Made by a program: the position numbers and the translations under genes | Assembly (NCBI GenBank): GCA_029243165.1 | Contig: JAQWSN010000005.1 | Coordinates: 124,001 to 188,000, forward strand | Direction: 5' to 3' | Source of the DNA: Flavobacteriaceae bacterium | Lineage (GTDB): Bacteria; Bacteroidota; Bacteroidia; Flavobacteriales; Flavobacteriaceae | DNA: 64,000 nucleotides | Part shown: positions 34,333 through 42,936 of the stretch, in pieces | Layout: each line of letters begins with the position of its first letter | Numbering within the stretch: the stretch's first letter is position 1 | Notes under the pieces: model-generated | What the model was told of the DNA's origin: nothing | Databases searched by the model: none | What the model saw: the letters and a program-made list of their open reading frames with translations, nothing else

Positions 34333-34870
34333 TTCCTAAAACTAAATCTATTTTACTTGTTTTAGGAAGTAAAACACCAGGAGTTATTGTTTTTCCTTGA
34401 TGTGCAATTTCTAAGACCATATCTTTTCCAATATTGTCTTTGTAAGTGATTTCTCCCAGCTGAAAACCAACTGCATTGATCATAGACTCTGCATTTCTTT
34501 TGGTAATCTGAATTAAGTTTGGAACCGTAATCTGTCGATATCCAGAGGGATTAACTGTAAGGTAAATTTTTCTATTCTTTTTCACTTCACTCCCAGCTGC
34601 TGGCAGGTGATCAATTACAGAAAGCGGGGGTAGATTCGGCACAAAACGTGTAGAATCAATAATCTCAAATCGTAAGTTTTCTTGGCCCATAAGATCTGGA
34701 AGTTCAGCAATTGATATCCCTTCTAAGTCAGGAACCTCTAGATACTCTTGATGGTGCGTTACGAGCTTTAATGAAAATGAGATGATCCAAAATAAAATGG
34801 GCAAGCCCAATCCCAGATAAAGCAATTGTTTGTAAAAAGTCTTACTAAGCAGAAAGCGTAAAAAATTCAT
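34319..34870 (-). CDS. PASTA domain membrane protein
   Basis: A 183-residue protein with one transmembrane helix (about residues 17-38) and two PASTA domains outside (from EVPDLEGISIAEL, about 45-112, and from TVPNLIQITKRNAES, about 115-182). PASTA domains bind peptidoglycan fragments or beta-lactams and usually belong to kinases or penicillin-binding proteins; neither is present here. I chose the ATG at 34870 because the longer frame would start inside the -7 box. It neighbours ddl, a cell-wall gene, which suggests a wall-sensing role. Confidence 0.88.
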   Translation of the reverse strand: MNFLRFLLSKTFYKQLLYLGLGLPILFWIISFSLKLVTHHQEYLEVPDLEGISIAELPDLMGQENLRFEIIDSTRFVPNLPPLSVIDHLPAAGSEVKKNRKIYLTVNPSGYRQITVPNLIQITKRNAESMINAVGFQLGEITYKDNIGKDMVLEIAHQGKTITPGVLLPKTSKIDLVLGNGKR

Positions 34871-34885
34871 GTTTCTAATTCTATT

Positions 34886-34893
34886 CAAAGATA
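34886..34893 (-). promoter_or_regulatory. Bacteroidota -7 box (TATCTTTG) of the PASTA-rluD pair
   Basis: Perfect TAnnTTTG match on the minus strand, 15 bases before the chosen ATG. It overlaps the upstream TTG alternative start, which helps reject that start. Confidence 0.5.
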
Positions 34894-34930
34894 ATAAAAC
34901 CTCGGCTTTTTAGGTTGCATTGAAATGCCA

Positions 34931-34938
34931 TACATTTG
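34931..34938 (+). promoter_or_regulatory. Bacteroidota -7 box (TACATTTG) of ddl
   Basis: Perfect TAnnTTTG match 18 bases before the ddl ATG. It lies back to back with the PASTA promoter in an 86-base divergent region. Confidence 0.5.
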
Positions 34939-34956
34939 TAATTAAGTTTTGACAAG

Positions 34957-35940
34957 ATGAGTGCAAAAAAGGTGGGGATAGTTTGCGGTGGTTTTAGTTC
35001 TGAATTTGAAATTTCAATTCAGAGCGGAAAAACTGTTTTTTTAAATTTAGATCGTAAACTTTGGGAAGTCTACCTCATCACAATAGATGCTTCAAATTGG
35101 ACTGCTGTTGACGACCATGACAATAGATTCCGTGTTTCTAAAGGAGATTTTTCTTTAAATAGAGAAAATAAACAAATTAAACTCGACGTCATTTTCAATG
35201 CTGTTCATGGAGCTCCTGGAGAAAACGGACAATTAGCAGCCTTATGGGAATTACTCCAAATCCCTTTTACTAGTTGTGACAGCTACAACGCTGCCCTTAC
35301 ATTCAATAAAAGAGATTGCCTATCTGTACTCAGAGATTGTAAAGTGCCTACCGCTAAACATTTCAGTCTTGATAAAGGAGATGCTGTAGATCTAAATAAA
35401 ATTTTAGATGTAGTGGGATTGCCCTGTTTTGTAAAAGCCAATCGTGCGGGTAGTAGTTTTGGAGTCTTTAAAGTCAATCACTTAAATGAATTTCAATCCG
35501 CAATAACAAATGCCTTTAAAGAAGACAGTCAATTAATTATTGAGAGTGCATTAGAGGGTCGGGAGGTTTCTGTAGGTGTTGCTGAGTTTAAAAATAAGAT
35601 ACAGGTTTTACCCATCACAGAGATTATTAGCGAAAATGATTTTTTTGATTTTGCTGCTAAATACGAGGGTAAAGCCCAAGAAATCACCCCAGCCGATCTT
35701 CCTGAGTCTTGGCAAGCTCAAATAGAAAAATGGAGTACCTTGATTTACAAAAAACTTGGGCTAAAAGGAGTAGTACGTAGTGAATTCATTTTTGTTGAAA
35801 ACACCCCTCACCTTCTTGAAATTAATACTGTTCCTGGATTTACAGCAAATAGTATTATCCCCCAACAGATTAGTGCAATGGGAATTGAGCTTTCCGATTT
35901 TTTTAGCTACCTTTTACAATCCGCTTTAGAACAAGAATAA
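34957..35940 (+). CDS. ddl: D-alanine--D-alanine ligase
   Basis: A 327-residue ATP-grasp ligase that makes D-Ala-D-Ala for peptidoglycan. The N-terminal glycine-rich start (VGIVCGGFSSEFEISIQSG), the FNAVHGAPGENGQLAALWELL motif, the ATP-binding KANRAGSSFG and the metal/substrate region EINTVPGFTANSIIPQQ are present. The family serine/tyrosine triad region is intact (EISIQSG). coaD follows after ten bases in the same direction. Confidence 0.95.
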   Translation: MSAKKVGIVCGGFSSEFEISIQSGKTVFLNLDRKLWEVYLITIDASNWTAVDDHDNRFRVSKGDFSLNRENKQIKLDVIFNAVHGAPGENGQLAALWELLQIPFTSCDSYNAALTFNKRDCLSVLRDCKVPTAKHFSLDKGDAVDLNKILDVVGLPCFVKANRAGSSFGVFKVNHLNEFQSAITNAFKEDSQLIIESALEGREVSVGVAEFKNKIQVLPITEIISENDFFDFAAKYEGKAQEITPADLPESWQAQIEKWSTLIYKKLGLKGVVRSEFIFVENTPHLLEINTVPGFTANSIIPQQISAMGIELSDFFSYLLQSALEQE

Positions 35941-35950
35941 CATAAAAACC

Positions 35951-36412
35951 ATGCGACGATTCGTTTTTCCTGGCTCCTTTGATCCCATCACCGTTGGGCA
36001 TCAAGAAATCATAGAAAGAGCATTGCCCTTGTGTGATGAACTGATTATCGCTGTCGGTGAAAACAGCGAGAAAAAAAATATGTTTTCTTTAGCAGAGCGT
36101 ATGAATTTCATAAAAGAAACCCATAAAAATAGCCCAAAAGTGAAGGTTGAGTCTTACGAAGGATTGACCGTAGATTTTTGTAAAAAAGTACACGCTCATG
36201 CGCTACTTAGGGGCTTGCGAAACCCTGCCGATTTTGAGTTTGAAAAAAGTGTCGCACAAATGAATAGAAGACTCTCTGGAATTGAAACCGTCTTCCTTTT
36301 AACTTCTGCCAAACACGCCTTCATCAGTAGCAGCATTGTTAGAGAAATTATGCGCTTTGGTGGTGATTATTCTTCTATTGTACCCCAAGCGGTTCAATAC
36401 AACAAAAGCTAA
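35951..36412 (+). CDS. coaD: Pantetheine-phosphate adenylyltransferase
   Basis: A 153-residue cytosolic enzyme of coenzyme A synthesis, forming dephospho-CoA from phosphopantetheine and ATP. The nucleotidyltransferase motifs FPGSFDPITVGHQEII (T/HxGH) and ISSSIVREI (ISSxxxR) are both intact, as is the family RGLRNPADFEFE. Normal length. Its stop abuts the stop of the convergent NUDIX gene without any base between them. Confidence 0.96.
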   Translation: MRRFVFPGSFDPITVGHQEIIERALPLCDELIIAVGENSEKKNMFSLAERMNFIKETHKNSPKVKVESYEGLTVDFCKKVHAHALLRGLRNPADFEFEKSVAQMNRRLSGIETVFLLTSAKHAFISSSIVREIMRFGGDYSSIVPQAVQYNKS

Positions 36413-37012
36413 TTACTTCAAAGCTGCACCAACTACAACCTTAATATTTTCATAGGCATTATCCAGTAAGCCCGAGATCTCTTCTTTATTGATCCACTCT
36501 GCTTTTTGAATATTTTCTTCAATCTGAGGTTTTAGTGGTAATGTGTATTTAGTTTTCATTAAAAACCAATGGGTCAATTTTAATTTAAATTTACCGTTGG
36601 CATTGTAAATATGATATGTTGTAGGAAGCGGCTTAGAGACAATCAAATCTGCTACACCCGTTTCTTCTGAGACTTCACGTACCGCCGCATTCAGTATGAT
36701 TTCTTTTTTTTCAATTTTGCCTTTTGGTAAATCCCATTTATCATTGCGATAAATGAATAAATACCGACCGTCTTTGTGCTCCACTAACCCTCCTGCAGCC
36801 TCAACTTTCGGGAAATGTTTAAGAAAATGTTTTTCAAGTTTTTCTTTTTTTGGATGATACAAATAAATTCCAGACACTTTCTTTGATTTTAAAGCTTTTA
36901 TTAAGCTGGTAACTGTAGTATATTTGGCAAAAAATAATGGAAACTCATCAGAATTTCCATTCCTATCGGTAGTCAAGTAAATTGGTTTCTGGTTATAAAA
37001 AACTTTATACAT
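36413..37012 (-). CDS. NUDIX hydrolase
   Basis: A 199-residue hydrolase. A conserved N-terminal extension of about 65 residues precedes the NUDIX box GKIEKKEIILNAAVREVSEETGV, which carries the metal-binding REVSEE core. NUDIX enzymes cleave nucleoside diphosphates linked to another group; the substrate is not evident. The N-terminal extension is typical of a branch found in flavobacteria beside pyrE. Its start codon faces the pyrE start only six bases away. Confidence 0.85.
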   Translation of the reverse strand: MYKVFYNQKPIYLTTDRNGNSDEFPLFFAKYTTVTSLIKALKSKKVSGIYLYHPKKEKLEKHFLKHFPKVEAAGGLVEHKDGRYLFIYRNDKWDLPKGKIEKKEIILNAAVREVSEETGVADLIVSKPLPTTYHIYNANGKFKLKLTHWFLMKTKYTLPLKPQIEENIQKAEWINKEEISGLLDNAYENIKVVVGAALK

Positions 37013-37018
37013 TTAAGA

Positions 37019-37660
37019 ATGGTATTTAATCAAAAAATTGCTCAACAAACTGCAGAGTCACTCTTACAAATTAATGCAATTAAATTGAATCCCAAAAATC
37101 CTTTTATTTGGGCCAGCGGGTGGCAATCTCCTATTTATTGTGACAATCGAGTTGCTTTATCTTATCCAAAAGTTCGAACGTACTTAAGCCAAGTACTTGC
37201 GGAAGAAATCAAAAATCAATTTCAAAACGATATTGTCATAGCAGGTGTGGCAACAGGAGCTATCGGTATTGGTATGTTGGTCGCTCAAGAGTTAGGACTT
37301 CCTTTTATTTACGTCCGTCCCGAACCCAAAAAACACGGTCGAAAAAATCAGATTGAAGGAAAGTTGGAACCCAATCAAAAGGTAGTTGTGATCGAAGACC
37401 TGATCAGTACCGGAAAAAGCAGCCTAAATGCAGTAAAAGCGCTTGAAGCGTCAGGAAATGAAATTTTAGGAATGCTAGCCTTGTTTACCTACGGCTTTCC
37501 TGAAGCATCTCATGCTTTTGACCAGGCAAATCTGAAACTACAAACCCTTTGTGATTACAATAATCTTTTAAAAGTCGCCTTAGAACAAAACAAAATCACC
37601 GAAAAAGAAGCCCAAAATTTAAGTGAATGGAGAAAAAATCCAGCCCAATGGACTCCTTGA
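37019..37660 (+). CDS. pyrE: Orotate phosphoribosyltransferase
   Basis: A 213-residue enzyme of pyrimidine synthesis joining orotate and PRPP to OMP. The PRPP-binding motif VVVIEDLISTGKSSLNAV and the dimer-loop RPEPKKHGRKNQIEG are conserved, together with FIWASGWQSPIYCDNRV near the N-terminus. Normal length. The promoter must lie inside the divergent NUDIX gene or the message must be leaderless, since only six bases separate the two starts. Confidence 0.95.
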   Translation: MVFNQKIAQQTAESLLQINAIKLNPKNPFIWASGWQSPIYCDNRVALSYPKVRTYLSQVLAEEIKNQFQNDIVIAGVATGAIGIGMLVAQELGLPFIYVRPEPKKHGRKNQIEGKLEPNQKVVVIEDLISTGKSSLNAVKALEASGNEILGMLALFTYGFPEASHAFDQANLKLQTLCDYNNLLKVALEQNKITEKEAQNLSEWRKNPAQWTP

Positions 37661-37665
37661 TACCA

Positions 37666-38412
37666 TCATTTATCATAGCACATCCTAGCTTGGGTTAGGT
37701 CAATCTCTTCCTCTTTTTTCTTCTCTAGATCAAACAGCAACAGTTTTCCTTCTCGGGTAACACCAAGAGGAATCGCTTGAAAATTCCCTCGAAGTCCATC
37801 AAAGGTACAGCTAGTATCTCTTCTCCATAAGTTAGCATTGAATTCAGCTAAGTTGGAATCTGCAACATCTAAAAAATTACAAAATAATTCCTTTTCAAGA
37901 CAAGCCAATAAAATTTCTAAAACTGTTTCTAAATTCCATTTTTTTTGAGTTACCGAAAACAACGAAGCTGCATTGGGAAGAGATTGAAAGTTTTCTTGAT
38001 TAATATTTAATCCAATCCCTACAATCGTTTCTTTCAGTTGTGAAGATTTGAACGTATTTTCAATCAAAATGCCTCCGATTTTTTGGTCGCATGACAAAAT
38101 GTCGTTAGGCCATTTTACGCTTAAATCGGGAATGCCTAACTGGTGTAATCCCTGAAGCATTGCATGAGTAACAGCCGAACTTATCTCAAAAGGGTGTTGA
38201 GGGGTATTTGTATCAAAAGCTCTGTAGATACTAAATGTAAGACTTTTTCCAGCCGTTGATTTCCAGCTTTTATCCCCTTGACCCCTACCTGCTGTTTGAT
38301 CTTTTGCCCAGATCAAATCACCATCTTGACAATTTCCTTGTGAGCGTCTTTTTTTTAAATAATCATTTGTTGATTCGGTGGCACTAAGTTTGATTAAGTT
38401 AAAATTGCCCAT
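37666..38412 (-). CDS. birA: Biotin--[acetyl-CoA-carboxylase] ligase
   Basis: A 248-residue biotin protein ligase. The catalytic GRGQGDKSW motif with its arginine, the KWPNDIL motif and GGILIENTF are intact, followed by a small C-terminal domain. It has no N-terminal helix-turn-helix, so it is the monofunctional type and does not repress biotin genes. It is divergent from rsfS across 57 bases. Confidence 0.93.
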   Translation of the reverse strand: MGNFNLIKLSATESTNDYLKKRRSQGNCQDGDLIWAKDQTAGRGQGDKSWKSTAGKSLTFSIYRAFDTNTPQHPFEISSAVTHAMLQGLHQLGIPDLSVKWPNDILSCDQKIGGILIENTFKSSQLKETIVGIGLNINQENFQSLPNAASLFSVTQKKWNLETVLEILLACLEKELFCNFLDVADSNLAEFNANLWRRDTSCTFDGLRGNFQAIPLGVTREGKLLLFDLEKKKEEEIDLTQARMCYDK

Positions 38413-38442
38413 AGAAGTGGTGAATTGCGATTTAAAAAGTAA

Positions 38443-38450
38443 TAAATTTG
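38443..38450 (+). promoter_or_regulatory. Bacteroidota -7 box (TAAATTTG) of the rsfS-ftsH operon
   Basis: Perfect TAnnTTTG match 19 bases before the rsfS ATG. A TTG at 38425-38427 is a possible -33 box with slightly short spacing (15 bases). Confidence 0.5.
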
Positions 38451-38469
38451 TTGAAAAGAGAACAGCTTA

Positions 38470-38841
38470 ATGGCAAATAAAAAAGAAAGGGACGTCCAGC
38501 TCGTTGATGAGATCATACTTGGAATTGAAAATGTTAAAGGACAAGATATTAACCAACTGGACTTGAGGGAATTAGACAATACCCCTTGCGATTTTTTTAT
38601 TGTTTGCAGTGGAAATTCAAATACTCAGGTATCCGCCATAGTTAATTCGGTTTTAAAAACAGTAAGTAAAGCATTGCAAGAAAAACCATTTCATACGGAA
38701 GGTTTAGACAACGCAGAATGGGTATTGATCGATTATGTAAATGTCGTAGTTCACGTATTTCAAAATCATATCCGTGAATATTACAACATAGAGGAACTCT
38801 GGGGAGATGCAAAAAGTACTCAAATCGCCTCAAACTATTAA
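38470..38841 (+). CDS. rsfS: Ribosome silencing factor RsfS
   Basis: A 123-residue protein that binds ribosomal protein uL14 and blocks subunit joining when nutrients are short. The family phrases DNTPCDFFIVCSGNSNTQVSAI, AEWVLIDYVNVVVHVF and REYYNIEELWGDA are complete. It starts an operon with ftsH three bases downstream, a pairing common in Bacteroidota. Confidence 0.94.
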   Translation: MANKKERDVQLVDEIILGIENVKGQDINQLDLRELDNTPCDFFIVCSGNSNTQVSAIVNSVLKTVSKALQEKPFHTEGLDNAEWVLIDYVNVVVHVFQNHIREYYNIEELWGDAKSTQIASNY

Positions 38842-38844
38842 AAT

Positions 38845-40797
38845 ATGAAAGAAGAAGAAAAAAAACCACAAACACCAAAGTTTAACGTTTACTGGCTTTA
38901 CGGCGCAATTATTTTTGCCCTACTTGGAATGAGTTTATTTGGCGGTAGCGACTCTTGGCAATCCGTAAGCAAAACCAATATTTCAAACTTTGAAAAATAC
39001 CTCAACGCTGGAGATGTTAGCGAAGTCATCGTTATTAGAAATAAAAGCAGTGTTCGCGTCACTTTAACTCAAGAAGCGCTTGGTAAGAGTGAACACCAAT
39101 CCATCAACTCCAAAAATATTTTCGGACAAAAAAATTCACGCGGCCCACACTACCAATTTGAAGTAGGTAGCCTAGAACTGTTTGAAGAAAAACTGGAAAA
39201 AGCTCGTGAAAATGGAGTTCCATTCCGTCTAGAATTTATTACTGTTGAAAACCGTTGGATTGATGCCATTATTGGATTCTTACCCATTATTATTATTATT
39301 GGAGTTTGGATTTTCCTAATGCGAAGAATGTCTGGCGGAGGTGCCGGAGGCCCTGGAGGTCAAATATTCAATATTGGAAAATCAAAAGCAAAGCTTTTTG
39401 ATAAAAACACAGATGTCAAGACCACTTTTAAAGATGTAGCTGGATTGGAAGGTGCAAAAGAAGAAATACAAGAAATTGTTGATTTTCTTAAAAATCCTAA
39501 AAAATACACCGTCCTTGGTGGCAAAATACCCAAAGGAGCCCTATTAGTGGGTCCCCCCGGTACAGGAAAAACCCTTTTGGCAAAAGCTGTTGCAGGAGAA
39601 GCAAAAGTTCCCTTCTTTTCACTATCTGGTTCTGATTTTGTAGAAATGTTTGTAGGTGTTGGAGCTTCAAGAGTTCGAGACTTGTTCAAACAAGCTAAAG
39701 ACAAGTCACCTTCCATAATTTTTATTGATGAGATTGATGCTATTGGTCGAGCAAGAGGAAAAAGCAATATCACTGGTTCAAACGATGAAAGAGAAAACAC
39801 GCTTAATCAGTTACTTACTGAAATGGATGGATTTGGAACCAACACCAACGTAATAGTGGTTGCAGCCACAAACCGTGCCGATGTTCTAGACAAAGCCTTA
39901 ATGCGAGCAGGTCGTTTTGATCGTCAAATTTATGTCGATCTACCCGATCTTTACGAGCGAAGAGAGATTTTTAAAGTTCATTTAAAACCCATTAAAGTAA
40001 TCAAAACACTTGATGTTGAATTCCTAGCAAAACAAACCCCAGGATTTTCAGGTGCAGACATTGCAAATGTTTGTAATGAAGCAGCTTTGATTGCTGCTAG
40101 AAAAAATAAAAAGTCTGTTGGTAAGCAAGATTTTCTCAACGCTGTAGATCGTATTGTAGGAGGTTTAGAAAAGAAAAATAAAATCATCACCCCAGAAGAG
40201 AAAAAAACCATTGCTTTTCATGAAGCTGGACATGCGATTATCAGTTGGTTATTAGAACACGCTGCACCTCTTGTAAAAGTAACCATTGTGCCACGCGGTC
40301 AGTCATTAGGTGCGGCATGGTACCTACCCGAAGAAAGACAAATTGTAAGAACAGAACAAATGTTAGACGAAATGTGTGCAGCTCTTGGAGGACGCGCAGC
40401 TGAAAAAGTAATGTTCGATAAAATTTCTACTGGAGCCCTAAGCGATTTGGAAAAAGTAACCCGACAAGCTAGAGCTATGGTTTCGGTTTATGGACTGAAT
40501 GATACACTAGGAAACATTACCTATTACGATTCATCTGGACAATCAGAGTACAATTTTACAAAGCCTTATTCCGAGGAAACTGCTAGGAAAATTGACCATG
40601 AAATTTCTGAAATTATTGAAAAACAATACGAAAGAGCAATTTCATTACTCGCATCTTCTAAAGATAAATTAATCCAATTAGCTGATAGACTTTTGGAAAA
40701 AGAAGTTATTTTTAAGGACGATCTAGAAAATATTCTTGGAAAAAGGCCTTTTAAATCAAATGCTGAAAAAATAGAGGAAGCCAAGGCCAAAAAATGA
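38845..40797 (+). CDS. ftsH: ATP-dependent zinc metalloprotease FtsH
   Basis: A 650-residue membrane AAA protease that degrades misfolded membrane proteins and selected regulators. Two N-terminal helices (about residues 13-31 and 133-154) flank a periplasmic domain. Then come Walker A GPPGTGKT, Walker [10 protein letters not shown], the second region of homology, the zinc site HEAGH and the C-terminal region. The proline/glycine-rich linker [12 protein letters not shown] is typical. Second gene of an operon leading into lipid-synthesis genes. Confidence 0.96.
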   Translation: MKEEEKKPQTPKFNVYWLYGAIIFALLGMSLFGGSDSWQSVSKTNISNFEKYLNAGDVSEVIVIRNKSSVRVTLTQEALGKSEHQSINSKNIFGQKNSRGPHYQFEVGSLELFEEKLEKARENGVPFRLEFITVENRWIDAIIGFLPIIIIIGVWIFLMRRMSGGGAGGPGGQIFNIGKSKAKLFDKNTDVKTTFKDVAGLEGAKEEIQEIVDFLKNPKKYTVLGGKIPKGALLVGPPGTGKTLLAKAVAGEAKVPFFSLSGSDFVEMFVGVGASRVRDLFKQAKDKSPSIIFIDEIDAIGRARGKSNITGSNDERENTLNQLLTEMDGFGTNTNVIVVAATNRADVLDKALMRAGRFDRQIYVDLPDLYERREIFKVHLKPIKVIKTLDVEFLAKQTPGFSGADIANVCNEAALIAARKNKKSVGKQDFLNAVDRIVGGLEKKNKIITPEEKKTIAFHEAGHAIISWLLEHAAPLVKVTIVPRGQSLGAAWYLPEERQIVRTEQMLDEMCAALGGRAAEKVMFDKISTGALSDLEKVTRQARAMVSVYGLNDTLGNITYYDSSGQSEYNFTKPYSEETARKIDHEISEIIEKQYERAISLLASSKDKLIQLADRLLEKEVIFKDDLENILGKRPFKSNAEKIEEAKAKK

Positions 40798-40807
40798 TTG
40801 ATGTATT

Positions 40808-41401
40808 ATGGGTATCTGGGACAAGTTTTTTGGCAAGAATAAAGCGCAAAAGCCAGAGAAAAGCCCTTTTCTCCCTAAAGAAGAAGATCCATTAGACATT
40901 GGTTTCGCAAAAAACTTTACAAAAAAAGGGGGAAAGTTCCTTTTTATCGAGTCCGATGTCAGTTTATTGAAAAATTTTAAGGACATCTGCCTTGAAAACA
41001 ACTGGAAACCCGAGCAGGTTTTGAGTTTAGATGAAACTTTTTCCTCTCAATTCGGTACCCGTCCTATTCCTCAAAGCTCAGGCAATCTCAAAGCCTTCAA
41101 AGCGGCTCTAATAGAATGTGAATACCTCATTTCCAATACTGGGAAAATTTTATTAAGTGAAAATCAAATCAAACATTTCAAACTTCCTGATTTACCACAA
41201 ACTATCATTGTAAAAGCTCAAATGAGTCAATTGGTAAGGGATGTCAGTCAGGGGATGACTTTCCTAAAGAATAAATACCCACAAACTATTCCCACAAACA
41301 TCACAACCCTTAAAATTAAGTCTGATACCGAGGAGGAAAAGGATACCACAGAGTACAACACTACCTCAAAAAGCATATATTTGCTCTTAGAAGATAAATG
41401 A
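40808..41401 (+). CDS. LUD domain protein (LutC/YkgG-like)
   Basis: A 197-residue protein with a LUD domain, the fold of LutC, a subunit linked to lactate oxidation. Visible family features are the EYLISNTGKILLSENQ segment and VKAQMSQLVRDVSQGM. The lutA and lutB partners are absent, and the protein sits between ftsH and cdsA, so a role in lactate use is unlikely. In Bacteroidota such lone LUD proteins recur at this locus with no known function. Confidence 0.75.
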   Translation: MGIWDKFFGKNKAQKPEKSPFLPKEEDPLDIGFAKNFTKKGGKFLFIESDVSLLKNFKDICLENNWKPEQVLSLDETFSSQFGTRPIPQSSGNLKAFKAALIECEYLISNTGKILLSENQIKHFKLPDLPQTIIVKAQMSQLVRDVSQGMTFLKNKYPQTIPTNITTLKIKSDTEEEKDTTEYNTTSKSIYLLLEDK

Positions 41402-41488
41402 TTTTATGCTGACTACTTTCAACCAATTGTCTCTATTTTTCCATAGAAAGGTATTCAGCGTTCTTTTTGTTGAAAAACTTTAATTCAT

Positions 41489-42292
41489 ATGAGAGAACTC
41501 GTTGTCAGAAGCATTTCCGGACTCTTGTATGTTACCCTTATTGTGTTTTCTGCCTATTGGTCTAATCTAGCTCTGCTGATTGTAATTTTTGTTTTTTCTG
41601 GGCTTGCACTACTTGAATTTCAGAAGTTGATTCATTACAAAAGCCCAATCTCGTTTTTGGTTTTTGGTCTTTTAGCTTATCAATTTCAGAGAAATCAAGT
41701 TCCTGAAAGTCTTCATCATGTCCTTTTGAGTTTGACCCTATTAACAAGCCTGTACCTAACTTATTGTCTGATCGCCAAAAAAAAATTTCCTTCGGCACCC
41801 TTCCAAAAAAGTGGTCTCAGCTTTTTTTACCTTGTAGGTTCCGCCTATTTCATATTAGCCACAACCAAATTAACAGGCTTGGAAAATAACAGCACTACTT
41901 TAGTGATGTACTTACTCATATGGACCAACAATAGCTTTGCTTATGTCTTTGGTAAACGTTGGGGAAAAACATTATTATTTCCCTCCATTTCACCCAAAAA
42001 AACTTGGGAGGGTTTTTGGGGTGGAGGTCTGAGCTGTATTTTACTAAGTTTGGTGTTGATGAATTTGGATACAGAACTCGCAAATTGGATCTTCCCCGTT
42101 TTAGCTATTGTCATTGTTGTGACAGCAACCTTAGGAGATCTTATCCAATCCAAATTCAAAAGAGAAGCCAAAGTAAAAGACAGTGGGTCGCTCATTCCTG
42201 GTCACGGAGGTTTTTTTGATCGTATGGACAGTGTATTGTACACTGCTCCTTTTGTTTATTTAATTTTTAAAATAACTGAATATGTTTCATAG
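41489..42292 (+). CDS. cdsA: Phosphatidate cytidylyltransferase
   Basis: A 267-residue membrane enzyme making CDP-diacylglycerol, the precursor of bacterial phospholipids. It has about seven or eight helices and the family signature near the C-terminus, KVKDSGSLIPGHGGFFDRMDS, with the catalytic aspartates. SPKKTWEGFWGG is also conserved. It overlaps psd by 11 bases, giving a phospholipid pair. An 87-base gap separates it from the LUD gene. Confidence 0.94.
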   Translation: MRELVVRSISGLLYVTLIVFSAYWSNLALLIVIFVFSGLALLEFQKLIHYKSPISFLVFGLLAYQFQRNQVPESLHHVLLSLTLLTSLYLTYCLIAKKKFPSAPFQKSGLSFFYLVGSAYFILATTKLTGLENNSTTLVMYLLIWTNNSFAYVFGKRWGKTLLFPSISPKKTWEGFWGGGLSCILLSLVLMNLDTELANWIFPVLAIVIVVTATLGDLIQSKFKREAKVKDSGSLIPGHGGFFDRMDSVLYTAPFVYLIFKITEYVS

Positions 42293-42935
42293 AGAAGGAT
42301 CCCGTATCATCATGAACTCATTCATATTAGCAGCAATTATTACTGTATTGGCTGAATATAAAATTTCAATAGAATGGCTAAAAATGCTTATCCAAATAAC
42401 AACTTTGGTACTTCTCCTATTGGTTCTTCAATTTTTTAGAAATCCTAAACGAACCACACCAATAAATGAAAAGCATCTCATTTCCCCAGTAGATGGCAAA
42501 GTAGTCATTGTAGAAGAAGTCTTTGAAAAAGAATATTTCAAAGATACACGCTTGCAAGTTTCCATATTCATGTCCCCGTTAAACGTTCATGTTACCCGTT
42601 ATGCAATGAGTGGAACTGTAAAGTTCAGCAAATACCATCCAGGACAATATTTGGTGGCGTGGCATCCAAAATCTTCAGAACTGAATGAAAGAACAACCAT
42701 AGTTCTTGAAAATGAATCTTTTGGAGAGATTTTGTACCGGCAGATTGCTGGAGCTGTTGCAAGAAGAATTGTCAATTACGCACAAGAAGGCACTCAAGTT
42801 GTCCAAGGGGAAGATGCAGGGTTCATTAAATTCGGATCTCGTGTAGATTTATTTCTTCCACTAAATACACAACTCAATGTAAAAGTTAATGATGTGGTTA
42901 AAGGTGGGGTTCAAACCATAGCACACATTGCTTAA
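42282..42935 (+). CDS. psd: Phosphatidylserine decarboxylase
   Basis: A 217-residue enzyme producing phosphatidylethanolamine. It is the short, archaeal-type form: it matures by self-cleavage at the glycine-serine of KFGSRVDLFLP, where the serine becomes the pyruvoyl group. Other family marks are SPVDGKVV and MSPLNVHVTRYAMSG. The ATG falls within the last codons of cdsA, so translation is coupled. PE is the main phospholipid in Bacteroidota, so the pair is central to membrane supply. Confidence 0.93.
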   Translation: MFHREGSRIIMNSFILAAIITVLAEYKISIEWLKMLIQITTLVLLLLVLQFFRNPKRTTPINEKHLISPVDGKVVIVEEVFEKEYFKDTRLQVSIFMSPLNVHVTRYAMSGTVKFSKYHPGQYLVAWHPKSSELNERTTIVLENESFGEILYRQIAGAVARRIVNYAQEGTQVVQGEDAGFIKFGSRVDLFLPLNTQLNVKVNDVVKGGVQTIAHIA

Positions 42936-42936
42936 C

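Noticed and set aside
41408-41485. 25-codon plus-strand frame between the LUD gene and cdsA
   Set aside because: No recognisable family, composition or start signal; a frame this short is expected by chance in the 87-base gap.
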